In this document: positions 1 through 8,466 of the stretch, in pieces | Layout: every line of letters begins with the position of its first letter | Position numbering within the stretch: position 1 is the stretch's first letter | From: Desulfosporosinus sp. | GTDB lineage: Bacteria > Bacillota > Desulfitobacteriia > Desulfitobacteriales > Desulfitobacteriaceae | Direction of reading: 5' to 3' | NCBI GenBank assembly: GCA_020692355.1 | Contig: JAIMKP010000019.1 | Span: forward strand, 20,664-55,589 | DNA length: 34,926 bases | Made by a program: the position numbers and the translations under genes | The notes under the pieces: generated by a model | What the model saw: only the letters and a program-made list of their open reading frames with translations | The model's database searches: none | Told to the model about the DNA's origin: nothing

Positions 1-113
1 GCCACCATGCCCTGATCCATCGCATCAAAGAGCCAGCCCACCCCCGTCAGCAAAAGCACCTGCCAAAGGGTTCGCGTCACCGGCAGTCGTTCTAAGCGTT
101 CAGATATACTCAC
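1..113 (-). CDS. MFS transporter, N-terminal fragment
   Basis: The first 37 codons of a gene that runs off the left edge. It starts at a GTG (113-111) with an AAGAAGGA ribosome binding site just upstream. The product begins MSISERLERLPVTRTLWQVL and continues into a first membrane segment ending in LFDAMDQGMV. The phrase 'GW-FDAMDxGMV' in the first helix is typical of major facilitator superfamily transporters of the sugar/aromatic-acid/niacin porter type. The substrate cannot be told from this fragment. A good promoter (TTGACT, 17 bases, GATAAT) lies at 218-246 with a palindrome at its start site and a long hairpin in the leader, so it is probably transcribed separately from the iron permease gene upstream. 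Confidence 0.7.
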   Translation of the reverse strand, partial: MSISERLERLPVTRTLWQVLLLTGVGWLFDAMDQGMV

Positions 114-132
114 ATTGCATCCTTCTTTCTCA

Positions 133-170
133 ACGCTAAACCTCTACATGGCAAAGCCAGAGGTTTGCGT
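133..170 (-). promoter_or_regulatory. Leader hairpin before the MFS gene
   Basis: ACGC-T-AAACCTCT (133-145) pairs with AGAGGTTTGCGT (159-170), giving a 12-base-pair stem with one bulged base. A small inner GGC/GCC hairpin lies at its tip. It lies in the 5' leader, about 20 bases before the GTG start. There is no U-run after it, so it is not an ordinary terminator; it may affect mRNA stability or translation. Its class is unknown. Confidence 0.5.
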
Positions 171-205
171 CGAAGATACTCGACTGTTTTAGTAAACTTT
201 GGCAG

Positions 206-246
206 CCATTAATGGTAATTATCCTCAAACTTGTAGCAAAAGTCAA
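206..246 (-). promoter_or_regulatory. Promoter with palindromic start-site operator
   Basis: On the minus strand, TTGACT (246-241) is followed after exactly 17 bases by GATAAT (223-218), a strong sigma-A type promoter reading toward the MFS gene. The perfect 10-base palindrome CCATTAATGG (206-215) falls where transcription should begin, a usual place for a repressor operator. The binding protein is unknown. Confidence 0.6.
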
Positions 247-284
247 GAAAGGAGCACCTACGGACTCGCGTAGGTGCTCCTTTC
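247..284 (-). terminator. Terminator after FTR1 gene
   Basis: A 16-base-pair stem, GAAAGGAGCACCTACG against CGTAGGTGCTCCTTTC, with a 6-base loop lies 35 bases past the FTR1 stop codon. The following T-run on the minus strand is weak (TTGACTTTT) and overlaps the next promoter. Confidence 0.65.
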
Positions 285-318
285 GCCTCAAGTCTCAATC
301 ACGTCCCTAAAGACCAAT

Positions 319-1137
319 CTAAGCCTGCTCGACCCGTCGGGAAACCGGTTTGAAGTAAAGTAGGAAAGCCCCGAGCAAATAGGCTGTATAGCTTATGACT
401 TCAACCAGGTTCGGGCTCTCCCGATATCCGAATATGGCCTTCATCAAGCCGCCCACCAGCGAGGCCTGGCTCAGGATTGCCTGGGTGTTCCAGATATGCT
501 CAATCCCTTCCGGAATGATCCCGATTTCCTGAAATTCATGAATTCCCCCGGATAAGAGCCCTGCGGCCATGATCATGAGTAACACGCTCATCGCATTGAA
601 AAAGGTTTTTAGTTGCAGACGATGCGTGCCCCGATAGAGCACATAACCGATAATGCTCGCCAACCCGAACCCTAACACCACTCCGCCGGCAATACTTAAG
701 GTACTCGCTTTTTCTGTAGCACTCACAATGAAAAGAACCGTTTCGATTCCTTCCCGGATGACCGAAACAAAAGCAAGGATAGCTAGAGCCCACACCGATC
801 CACTGTCTAGAGCTTTCTGAACCCGGACTTGCAGAGAACTTGCCGCCTCTGCACTTTGTCGTTTCATCCAGATGGTCATATAAGTGAGTAAGATGACGGC
901 TAAGATCTTTAAACTGCCCTCTAAAATAACCTGAAAGCCCTGCGCATTGTTCTCTCCGATGAGTGCATTGATCACCACACCACTCAATATACTCAGCAAA
1001 ACCGCAGCTCCGGCCCCAAACCACACTCTTTTGTTCTCTCCTGACTGCTCCAGTTTTCTCAGGTAGGCCATGATCACTGCTAGAATAATCGCTATTTCGG
1101 CCCCTTCGCGTAGACTGATTACGAATGCTGTAAACAT
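319..1137 (-). CDS. FTR1-family high-affinity iron permease
   Basis: A 272-residue membrane protein of the iron/lead (FTR1/EfeU) permease family, which moves Fe across the cytoplasmic membrane. Both family REGxE motifs are present: REGAE at residues 10-14 in the first helix and REGIE at 128-132, in a seven-helix layout. The glutamates of these motifs are the known iron ligands. The ATG at 1137 is preferred because AGGGGAG lies just upstream; the longer reading from TTG at 1155 would put this site inside the coding sequence. No EfeO/EfeB or multicopper oxidase partner is adjacent, so it appears as a stand-alone permease. A Fur-box-like site lies 50 bases upstream, so iron-dependent repression is likely. 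Confidence 0.9.
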   Translation of the reverse strand: MFTAFVISLREGAEIAIILAVIMAYLRKLEQSGENKRVWFGAGAAVLLSILSGVVINALIGENNAQGFQVILEGSLKILAVILLTYMTIWMKRQSAEAASSLQVRVQKALDSGSVWALAILAFVSVIREGIETVLFIVSATEKASTLSIAGGVVLGFGLASIIGYVLYRGTHRLQLKTFFNAMSVLLMIMAAGLLSGGIHEFQEIGIIPEGIEHIWNTQAILSQASLVGGLMKAIFGYRESPNLVEVISYTAYLLGAFLLYFKPVSRRVEQA

Positions 1138-1180
1138 CGAAATCGCTCCCCTCAATTAAATTGGTATGTTTTCGGCGAAA

Positions 1181-1214
1181 ACAATATGATATTGATTATC
1201 ACTATCGATATTGT
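1181..1214 (-). promoter_or_regulatory. Fur-box-like operator for FTR1
   Basis: GATATTGATTATCACTATC (1188-1206) matches the classical 19-base Fur consensus GATAATGATAATCATTATC at 16 positions. It is bracketed by ACAATAT (1181-1187) and ATATTGT (1208-1214), making a 34-base near-palindrome. It lies upstream of an iron permease, which supports an iron-response role. No other gene is close enough to be the target. Confidence 0.8.
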
Positions 1215-1640
1215 ACATGAAAGTACCACCTAAAGTCAACTCTTTTCGTCGGGAATGGAACATAATTTCTGCTTCGAGTTTAACAAGTTCATTTTCAGTC
1301 TTTTCTTTCAAATTTTAATATTTACTTTAAGTATAATACCCCTATAAATGTGTTTGTTGATAAACTACTGTGTATGTCTTTAACCTTTAAGACACTTCGC
1401 CATCTAGACACTTCGCCGCGACTCTAATCCACTCATCTTACCGTTTACCCTTTAATATCGACCGTTCGCATTGCCGGATTGACCATTAACCTTGTGAAAG
1501 CTAGCATATTCTTCCACCAAAGTTCTACTAGGAGAATTATTCTGACATCACTGTTTCGTAAAATATCGGGTGTATAATATAACTGTAATAGACGCAACCA
1601 ACTCTTTAAAATTATAACTATCCTGGGGAGGTTGATCGAT
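1215..1640. other. Non-coding A+T-rich stretch
   Basis: About 425 bases without a supported gene between the FTR1 operator and pduL. GACACTTCGCC occurs twice at 1391 and 1407 (16-base period). TATAAT at 1573-1578 is a possible -10 for pduL but has no good -35 at the right distance. The GGGGAGG ribosome binding site of pduL is at 1625-1631. Nothing else was recognised. Confidence 0.5.
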
Positions 1641-2240
1641 ATGATGAATTACAAAGTGCCTATTGAAATCTCAAACCGCCATGTGCATTTATCCCAGGAC
1701 CACATCGAAGTCTTGTTTGGCCCCGGGCACATTCTCACTCCCATGAAAGCACTGAGCCAGCCTGGTCAATATGCTTGCGAAGAAACCATCACCTTGGTCG
1801 GCCCTAAAGGCACGCTGGAAAAGATTCGCGTACTTGGCCCAGCGCGTGCGCAGTCCCAAGTGGAGCTTGCGCGCACAGATACGTTTAAACTCGGTGTCAA
1901 AGCGCCCGCCCGTGATTCTGGCGACTTAGACGGCACACCTGGGATTGAATTAGTCGGATCCCATGGCAAAGTTCAACTCGCCTCCGGCGTCATCGTCGCC
2001 ACCCGTCATATTCATATGGCGCCCAGCGATGCGGCCCGTTTTGGACTCAGAGACGGTTCTCATGTCCGGGTAGAAATCCCCGGTGCACGTGGCGGTATCT
2101 TCAGCAACGTGCTCATCCGCGTAAGTGCCAATTCACACATGAACATGCACATCGACACCGATGAAGGCAACGCCTTCGACGTCAGCAACTGCGAACTCGT
2201 TAACCTCCTCTTCGACGACGTCTCCCTTGCCGCCCGTTAA
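1641..2240 (+). CDS. pduL: PduL-type phosphate acyltransferase
   Basis: A 199-residue protein of the PduL phosphotransacylase family, which interconverts acyl-CoA (acetyl or propanoyl) and acyl phosphate. The N-terminus IEISNRHVHLS and the second half ATRHIHMAPSDAARFGLRDG are hallmark stretches. The paired HxH motifs (HVH, HIH) and the late NMHIDTDEGNAF segment carry the zinc-binding and catalytic histidines of the family. No microcompartment shell genes are nearby, so this looks like a free housekeeping phosphotransacetylase rather than a propanediol-use enzyme. The ATG at 1641 fits the GGGGAGG site at 1625-1631 (spacing 9); a TTG at 1632 would touch that site. It is monocistronic, ending at a strong terminator. 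Confidence 0.9.
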   Translation: MMNYKVPIEISNRHVHLSQDHIEVLFGPGHILTPMKALSQPGQYACEETITLVGPKGTLEKIRVLGPARAQSQVELARTDTFKLGVKAPARDSGDLDGTPGIELVGSHGKVQLASGVIVATRHIHMAPSDAARFGLRDGSHVRVEIPGARGGIFSNVLIRVSANSHMNMHIDTDEGNAFDVSNCELVNLLFDDVSLAAR

Positions 2241-2249
2241 TTTTTCGCA

Positions 2250-2288
2250 AACAAAGAGCCATGGGGTTTTTCCCCATGGCTCTTTGTT
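2250..2288 (+). terminator. Terminator after pduL
   Basis: A perfect stem, AACAAAGAGCCATGGGG against CCCCATGGCTCTTTGTT, with a TTTTT loop lies 9 bases after the stop. The U-tract afterwards is short (TTGTTATTATA). Confidence 0.8.
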
Positions 2289-2321
2289 ATTATACAAGAA
2301 ACAACAGAAAACCCGTGATTA

Positions 2322-2330
2322 TGGTATAAT
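2322..2330 (+). promoter_or_regulatory. Extended -10 promoter of the ABC-F gene
   Basis: TGGTATAAT is an extended -10 (TGnTATAAT), 41 bases before the ATG at 2372. No clear -35 is seen, as is usual for this promoter class. Confidence 0.55.
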
Positions 2331-2371
2331 TAATTAATATTGAGCTTGGGGCAAGGGGAAAAGAAACAACG

Positions 2372-4279
2372 ATGAATGTTTTAGTGGCTGAGAATCTAAC
2401 GAAAACCTACGGAGATAGAGTACTCTTTTCAGACCTATCTTTTGGGATTGATGATGGCGAGAAAATCGGCATTATCGGAGTTAATGGTACCGGAAAGAGC
2501 ACTTTACTCAAGATTTTGTCAGGCATTGAGTGGCCGGATCAGGGTAAAGTTACGACAGAAAACAGTGTGCGTATTGAATATCTCCCCCAAAATCCGGAAT
2601 TTGAAGACGGGATAACGATCTTGCAGCAGGTGTTTAAAGGGAATTCGCCCGTGATGCAATTGCTTCGGGATTATGAAACAGCTCGGGCAAAGCTTACTAT
2701 AGCTCCAGATAATCGGGACTCGCAGCAAAGGCTGATGAAACTGGAGCAAGCGATGGATGGACTGAATGCCTGGCAGCTGGAAAGTGAAGCAAAGACGATC
2801 CTAACTAAATTGGGCATTTCTAAATTTGATACATTAGTTGGAACCTTATCCGGAGGCCAGAGAAAACGGGTGGCTTTAGCGAGTGCCCTCATTAATCCTG
2901 CGGAAATACTGATCCTGGATGAACCGACGAATCATATTGATAATGATACGGTTGACTGGCTTGAACAGTACTTAAGTAAACTCAAAGGTGCTTTGGTTAT
3001 GGTTACGCACGACCGTTATTTTCTCGACCGGGTGGCTAAACGGATTTTAGAGTTGGATCAGGGAAACCTTTACCATTATCCTGGAAACTACACCCATTTC
3101 TTAGAACTCAAAGCAGCGCGAGAGGAACAGGCTGAGGCTTCCGGGCGTAAAAGGCAAAACCGGTTACGCAATGAACTAGCCTGGATTCGGCGCGGAGCCA
3201 GAGCACGTTCTACTAAGCAAAAAGCAAGAATTGAGCGGTTTGAACAACTCCAGGCCGAAAAGACATCGGAGCCAGTGGGCCGGGTCGAAATAACGGCAGG
3301 AGCATCCCGCTTGGGCAAGAAAGTTGTGGAATGCAGCCATGTGCATAAAGAATTCCCCAACCGGGGAGTTGTGATCGATGACTTCAGTTATTGTATGCTC
3401 AGAAATGACCGGATAGGGATTATCGGTCCTAATGGAAACGGCAAGTCAACCTTGTTAAACCTGATTGCCGAACGCCTGACTCCAGACAGCGGTAACATTG
3501 AACGGGGTTCCACCGTCCGGATTGGGTACTTTGCTCAAGAAAATACGGAGATGAATCCGAACCTCCGGGTCATTGATTATATTAGAGAAGTGGCTGAAGT
3601 AATCCCTATGCCAGATGGCGGCGTGTTAACTGCCTCACAAATGTTGGAGCGGTTTTTATTTTCGCCCTCCCTGCAATGGACGCCGATTGCCAAACTCTCA
3701 GGTGGGGAAAAACGAAGGCTTTATCTCTTACGGGTATTAATGGGTGCGCCAAATGTCTTATTGTTAGACGAGCCTACCAATGATTTGGATATTCAAACGT
3801 TGACGATTTTGGAAGAATATCTTGATGAATTTCCTGGAGCCGTAATGGCTGTTTCGCATGACCGGTATTTTTTAGATCGCATTACCGGTAAAATATTTGC
3901 CTTCGCCGGGGATGGAATCATACGCTCATACGTAGGAAACTACTCGGATTATCATGAACAAGTGCAGTCTTTCGAGCAAGTCTATCAATCCGTCTCAGGT
4001 TCTTTTGCTAGGCCAAAAGAACACTGGAAAAAAGAGCGACCACTGAAAATGACGTTTAAAGAGCAGCGAGACTATGAGCAAATCGAGGATCATATCGCCC
4101 AAACCGAAGAGGAACTTGCCAACATCAATCAAGAAATGAATCGGGCAGGCAGTGATTTTGGCAAGTTGCAGGAACTGGCTGAAGTCCAACAATCTTTACA
4201 ACAGAAGCTTAATGAAATGCTGGAGCGCTGGACCTATCTTAACGAACTGGCTGAGCGAATTGTGCAGAATAAGGGCTAG
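2372..4279 (+). CDS. uup: ABC-F family ATPase, Uup/YfmR type
   Basis: A 635-residue soluble protein with two ABC ATPase domains and no membrane segments, the ABC-F layout. The first domain has Walker A GVNGTGKS, signature LSGGQRKR and Walker B LILDEPTNHID. The second has GPNGNGKST, LSGGEKRR and LLLDEPTNDLD. The linker between them is rich in Arg and Lys (residues about 245-300). After about residue 545 comes a charged coiled-coil tail (EQIEDHIAQTEEELANINQEM and onward). This C-terminal domain is characteristic of Uup and B. subtilis YfmR, which act on stalled ribosomes. It starts at ATG 2372 after AAGGGGA. It converges with the diguanylate cyclase gene, with only two bases between the stop codons. 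Assignment to the Uup/YfmR branch rather than a resistance ABC-F rests on the C-terminal coiled coil. Confidence 0.88.
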   Translation: MNVLVAENLTKTYGDRVLFSDLSFGIDDGEKIGIIGVNGTGKSTLLKILSGIEWPDQGKVTTENSVRIEYLPQNPEFEDGITILQQVFKGNSPVMQLLRDYETARAKLTIAPDNRDSQQRLMKLEQAMDGLNAWQLESEAKTILTKLGISKFDTLVGTLSGGQRKRVALASALINPAEILILDEPTNHIDNDTVDWLEQYLSKLKGALVMVTHDRYFLDRVAKRILELDQGNLYHYPGNYTHFLELKAAREEQAEASGRKRQNRLRNELAWIRRGARARSTKQKARIERFEQLQAEKTSEPVGRVEITAGASRLGKKVVECSHVHKEFPNRGVVIDDFSYCMLRNDRIGIIGPNGNGKSTLLNLIAERLTPDSGNIERGSTVRIGYFAQENTEMNPNLRVIDYIREVAEVIPMPDGGVLTASQMLERFLFSPSLQWTPIAKLSGGEKRRLYLLRVLMGAPNVLLLDEPTNDLDIQTLTILEEYLDEFPGAVMAVSHDRYFLDRITGKIFAFAGDGIIRSYVGNYSDYHEQVQSFEQVYQSVSGSFARPKEHWKKERPLKMTFKEQRDYEQIEDHIAQTEEELANINQEMNRAGSDFGKLQELAEVQQSLQQKLNEMLERWTYLNELAERIVQNKG

Positions 4280-4281
4280 AT

Positions 4282-5775
4282 CTAAGTAAATACCACCTCC
4301 AAACCGCAAATTCTGTGCCGCCCCTGCTGTTTCGCCTGATACAAGGCCTCATCGGCTTTCTGGTAAAGCGAACGGAAATCCGTATTTTCCGGAAAACGGG
4401 CGACCCCGGCGCTCAGGCCAATGTCAATACCAAGGTTCGGCAAGGCAGCTTCTACCTCCGCCAGCCAGTCCCGCACTCGGTCATAATTTACCTGGGATTC
4501 TTCCCAACGGGCGAAAACAACCACGAATTCATCCCCGCCTATCCGCGACACCAGATCGTACACCCTAACATTGTGAGCCAAGGCTGACCCAATCTTGATG
4601 AGAAGCTGATCCCCAGCGGGATGCCCAAAGGTATCATTCACCTGTTTAAAATGATCCAGATCTAAAACAATAAAGAGAAGTTGCTCCTGAGCCCTGGCCG
4701 CGCGGGAACACTCGGCTTCTAAACGTTCTTCCAAACCCGTACGGTTTAAGAGCCCTGTCAAAGGATCATGGGTAGCCAAGCGTTCCAACATAGAGCGGTG
4801 GCGTAACGTTTCCAGTGCAACCGAGATCTGCAGGACAAAAGTATTTAAGGTATCTTTGTCCAGCCCTGCCAATTCATTTTTCTCATGCAGGAGGCGCAGT
4901 TCTCCGATAGCCTCACTATTGCTCAAGAGCGGGTACTGGGTAAACAGCATGTCTTCTGGCATGTTTTCCGGTATGTCTTCCATAGCTTTACGGCATACCA
5001 TGTTGAAATAAGGGCATTCCCGACATTCGCCCTCCAAAGATACCCCTTGCAAATCACAAAATGGGCCTTTCTGCTCGGGAATCCTGACCCGATCCAGGCT
5101 CAATTCGACATCTTTAAAGCGACCAAACCCGCGAAACCAAATCTTGTCATGATCCAAAGCGTCCTCAACGATAAACATCCCTTTATCAACATGGAGAATC
5201 CCCATCGCCATCTCGCCTGCTTCAGTGAAAAGCTGGGCTTCATTGGCCACATTATTAAGGATATTACTTCCTCCCAGAATGAGGCTTAGTGCGACCTGTT
5301 GGCGCAAATAGCGGTTCCGTTCTTGCTCCCGTTCAATATGGAGGGCCAAAAGCCAGGAGAAATGCTCGACCCAGCGTCTCATTTCCTCCTGTTCCGTCAG
5401 ATCTTGGTTCGATGACAATACGACGCAGGCACCGAGCAAGGCTCGGGTTCGGCGCTGGTGCAACGGAAAGGCATGGAGGAACCCTGCTTCATGCGGGAAG
5501 GCGACTAGCTTCCTTTCCTCAGAATCCGCAGCAGGGAGCTGTGTCAACAGGCGTTTAGCCCACCCTTCCAGCTCAGGCTTCCGTTCACCCTGCCAATCTG
5601 CTTCCTGCCAGCCTTCCTCATCCTTAAGCCAAATACCGGCCATGGTAGGAGAATACCGTTCGAATAAGCCTTTGAGGAATTCCCTTAACCCTTCAAGTAG
5701 ATCCGCACTCTCGTTAATGCGACTAACTAGACCCCAGCTCCAATCGGTCTTGTGCACAGTCTTCGCGATTGGCAT
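4282..5775 (-). CDS. GGDEF diguanylate cyclase with Cys-rich sensor
   Basis: A 497-residue cytoplasmic protein without evident membrane segments. The C-terminal third (about 330-490) is a GGDEF domain that makes cyclic di-GMP from two GTP. It has DPLTGLLNR, LDLDHFKQVND and the intact active loop GGDEF at 413-417. RVYD at 404-407, five residues before the loop, is the RxxD inhibitory site, so product inhibition is expected. The N-terminal 320 residues look like one or two GAF-like sensor domains but show no decisive motif. Within the second are four cysteines, C240, C251, C254 and C261 (C-x10-C-x2-C-x6-C), which could bind a metal or Fe-S cluster or act as a thiol switch; this is inference. 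The ATG at 5775 has GGGGGTAAGG upstream. No c-di-GMP phosphodiesterase is in the window. Confidence 0.9.
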   Translation of the reverse strand: MPIAKTVHKTDWSWGLVSRINESADLLEGLREFLKGLFERYSPTMAGIWLKDEEGWQEADWQGERKPELEGWAKRLLTQLPAADSEERKLVAFPHEAGFLHAFPLHQRRTRALLGACVVLSSNQDLTEQEEMRRWVEHFSWLLALHIEREQERNRYLRQQVALSLILGGSNILNNVANEAQLFTEAGEMAMGILHVDKGMFIVEDALDHDKIWFRGFGRFKDVELSLDRVRIPEQKGPFCDLQGVSLEGECRECPYFNMVCRKAMEDIPENMPEDMLFTQYPLLSNSEAIGELRLLHEKNELAGLDKDTLNTFVLQISVALETLRHRSMLERLATHDPLTGLLNRTGLEERLEAECSRAARAQEQLLFIVLDLDHFKQVNDTFGHPAGDQLLIKIGSALAHNVRVYDLVSRIGGDEFVVVFARWEESQVNYDRVRDWLAEVEAALPNLGIDIGLSAGVARFPENTDFRSLYQKADEALYQAKQQGRHRICGLEVVFT

Positions 5776-5871
5776 GACCTTACCCCCGTCCCGAAATCAT
5801 TTACACCAAAATAGACTATTCTCTAACTTTTGATGAATTCCTTTTTTGTCCATTCCTTCCGTGAAAATTAC

Positions 5872-8466
5872 TCAATGCATTGCAGGCCTAATTTGGCTTA
5901 ACACGGCATCCGAAAGCACCCCAGACCCACCGAGAGCTATCGGGGTTATCGCTCCCCAAGACTGCACAAGAGCCTGTTGCAAGCTAGGTACTCCGGCAGG
6001 CGGAACTAGCAGTATGCCACTGGTTTCTACTGCCGCCAGCACACCGCCTGCTAAAGCATCCGGGAAATCTTCTCCAGTCGCGATAAAAACTTGGGATCCA
6101 TGCGGTGGGAAAGCCTTGAGCACCGCAGCCGCCGTCGCATAACGGTCAGCCCCCGCCAGCCTGGTTATTCCTGGTAGATTGGCAAGGATAGCGGAAGAGA
6201 CTACTCCCTCGCCGCCAACTACGGTGAGCTTACTCACCGCCAATTGACGCAAAACCTGATCCGTCTCAGGTGGAAGCGTGCTGACCGAAGTGATGAGGAT
6301 CGGCTCACCCGCAAGCGCGGCCGCAGCGGCGGCTGCTAAAGCATCCGGGAAGTTCTCTCCATTCGCGAGCATCGCTTCCCCGCGCGTGCCCAGTGCTTTG
6401 GCTACCGTTCCCGCCGTCTCGTAACGATTCGCCCCGGCCAGCCGATCCGTGGGAGCAAGGGTACGGGCGCGACTTTCTACCGTTGGCGCAATCGCCCCTG
6501 TTCCTCCGAGTAAAATAATTCTTCCGGGTGACAGTTTTTTGATCTCCTCCCACACCCGGTCGTCCAAACGATCCGGATACGTGAGTAAGATCGGAGCATG
6601 CAGCTTATACGCCAAAGGGACTCCTGCCAAAGCATCCGGGAAATCATCTGCGCGCGCCAAGATCACAGTGTCCGCACCCGTCGGGTACGCGGCCTCAGCA
6701 ATCTGAATAGCCGTACCCAGGCGATCCGTTCCTGCGAGCCTCGGCTGAGCCTCCTGCATCAGATAGCCTACCTGATAGATCCCCGGTTCATAAATCCCCG
6801 CCTGAATCGTTCCGGTTGCCTGACCCCCGCCCACAACAAGCCAGCGGCTCCCCGTCCAGCGGAAAATGTACCCTGACTGCCCTACTTGCGGCGGGGAAGC
6901 CTGCACGGTGAGGGACAGTATTTTGAGGGGGGCCTCGGAAGCCGAACCTACAGCGACAGAACCACCCACAGCCTGCCACTGTACCTGAAACACTGAACCC
7001 GTAGGCGTAATACCGGCTGGCAAATCCCCAGGGCTCCCTGTAGTTTGCAGCGTCACTGTCGTATCGGCTGCAAAAGTCTGGGCGGGAACTTTCAAATTCA
7101 CCCCTGCTTCCCCTTGTACCAAACCACCGCTTAGAGAAACCAGTGCAGGTGAAGCTAAATGAGGCAGTGGAGCGGAAATCAGTAAAGATCGATAAGGATC
7201 GACTAAACCATAACCAAAATCTGCGTCCCGCCCGCCAGCCCCCAAGTCTGTCGCCCCATTTTCTAGGGCTTCCCGCACCTGAGCGGCGCTCCAATCCCGG
7301 TGTTTGCTCCACACGAGCGCTGCGGCCCCGGCAACAAATGGGGAAGCCATCGAAGTTCCGTCGAGCCAGGCATAGGTCGAACCGAGCCGACGCTGCCAAA
7401 AATCACTGAGGATTTTCACACCCGGTGCAGCTAAAGCAATCTCCGGTCCTGAGACAGAAAAATTCGCGAAAATACCCTTCTCATCCACGGCACTTACCGC
7501 GATCACCCCAGGGTCAACCGCAGGATAAGAGACTCCGGGATTGCTCCCTGAATCATAGTTACCCGCAGCCGCTACCACCAAACAGTTCTTACCCAAAGCG
7601 TATTGTACGGCCGATTTGAGCACCGCTTCCTCACCATTGGAGCCCAAACTCAAATTGATGATATTGGCTCCGTGATCGACCGCCCAGCGAATCCCCCGCG
7701 CGATGTCTGTATCCTGCCCCTCTCCATCTCGATCCATCGTCTTAATCGGCATGATCTTAGCGTTATAAGCTACACCCGCGATCCCGTACCCATTCCCTTT
7801 GGCCGCAGCAGCAATCCCAGCCACATGCGTGCCATGTCCATTGCGATCCTGAAGATCATAAGACTGGGTCGAATCCAGAATCGCGTTATAGCCCGGAACC
7901 AATTTGTCCTTTAGATCAGGATGGTTCAGATCAACCCCTGTATCCACAATAGCAATGGTTATCCCGCTACCATCCGCCCCCAAATCCCAAGCCTGTGGCA
8001 CTTGGGCCTCAATCAGCCCCCATTGGTCGCCGAAATACGGATCCCCTTGAACATCCATACCCGCAGCCGCCACTTGATCCACTCCGGTTGAGGCTACAAT
8101 CTTAGCTTCTCCCAAAATCTTCAGCATTCGGCTTTTCTCTGCATTCAAAACACCCGGAAGCGCTTTCAGCTTCGTAATCGCCTGTTCGCGATCGCCGGAC
8201 ACTTTTAAGCTGGCAAAGTTCCCTGGCTCGCGGCGCAGGAGTTCACCGCCTATGGCACGCGCCAGGGCTTCCGGATCCACGCCCGGCTTCAACTCCACGA
8301 CCACACTTTGGGCGACCATAGTCGCCAACGCCGGCGGTGGCGCAATGCTGACAGACAAAAGCAGGAGCGCTATGATCAACAGGCCCGTCACGACCTGATG
8401 GGTCAGCTTTCCCTTTCCGGGGATCCGACACCCTATTATGCGTCTTCTTCGGCTTACAACTTTCAC
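5872..8466 (-). CDS. Secreted subtilisin (S8) with CWB2 repeats
   Basis: An 864-residue exported serine protease. An Arg/Lys-rich N-terminus and a hydrophobic core ending PPPALA form a signal peptide (about residues 1-48). An inhibitor-like propeptide follows (about 50-120). The S8 catalytic domain then shows the triad in order: Asp in AIVDTGVDLNHPD, His in GHGTHVAGIAAA and Ser in GTSMASPFVAGAAAL, with the oxyanion Asn in VVAAAGN. The C-terminal 290 residues hold three cell-wall-binding type 2 repeats (starting RLAGTDRLGTA, RLAGANRYETA and RLAGADRYATA, each with xFPDALA), which attach proteins noncovalently to wall polymers. The GTG start at 8466 overlaps the transporter stop in a GTGA, so translation is probably coupled. 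It is probably a surface protease; its substrate is unknown. Confidence 0.92.
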   Translation of the reverse strand: MKVVSRRRRIIGCRIPGKGKLTHQVVTGLLIIALLLLSVSIAPPPALATMVAQSVVVELKPGVDPEALARAIGGELLRREPGNFASLKVSGDREQAITKLKALPGVLNAEKSRMLKILGEAKIVASTGVDQVAAAGMDVQGDPYFGDQWGLIEAQVPQAWDLGADGSGITIAIVDTGVDLNHPDLKDKLVPGYNAILDSTQSYDLQDRNGHGTHVAGIAAAAKGNGYGIAGVAYNAKIMPIKTMDRDGEGQDTDIARGIRWAVDHGANIINLSLGSNGEEAVLKSAVQYALGKNCLVVAAAGNYDSGSNPGVSYPAVDPGVIAVSAVDEKGIFANFSVSGPEIALAAPGVKILSDFWQRRLGSTYAWLDGTSMASPFVAGAAALVWSKHRDWSAAQVREALENGATDLGAGGRDADFGYGLVDPYRSLLISAPLPHLASPALVSLSGGLVQGEAGVNLKVPAQTFAADTTVTLQTTGSPGDLPAGITPTGSVFQVQWQAVGGSVAVGSASEAPLKILSLTVQASPPQVGQSGYIFRWTGSRWLVVGGGQATGTIQAGIYEPGIYQVGYLMQEAQPRLAGTDRLGTAIQIAEAAYPTGADTVILARADDFPDALAGVPLAYKLHAPILLTYPDRLDDRVWEEIKKLSPGRIILLGGTGAIAPTVESRARTLAPTDRLAGANRYETAGTVAKALGTRGEAMLANGENFPDALAAAAAAALAGEPILITSVSTLPPETDQVLRQLAVSKLTVVGGEGVVSSAILANLPGITRLAGADRYATAAAVLKAFPPHGSQVFIATGEDFPDALAGGVLAAVETSGILLVPPAGVPSLQQALVQSWGAITPIALGGSGVLSDAVLSQIRPAMH

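Noticed and set aside
1138-1155. Six-residue N-terminal extension of the FTR1 permease
   Set aside because: The extension starts at TTG and runs through the ribosome binding site of the ATG at 1137.
6788-7399. A 203-codon minus-strand frame inside the protease gene
   Set aside because: It is an alternate-frame shadow of the CWB2 protease; it is rich in Arg, Ser and Gly as expected of such a shadow and has no domain signature.
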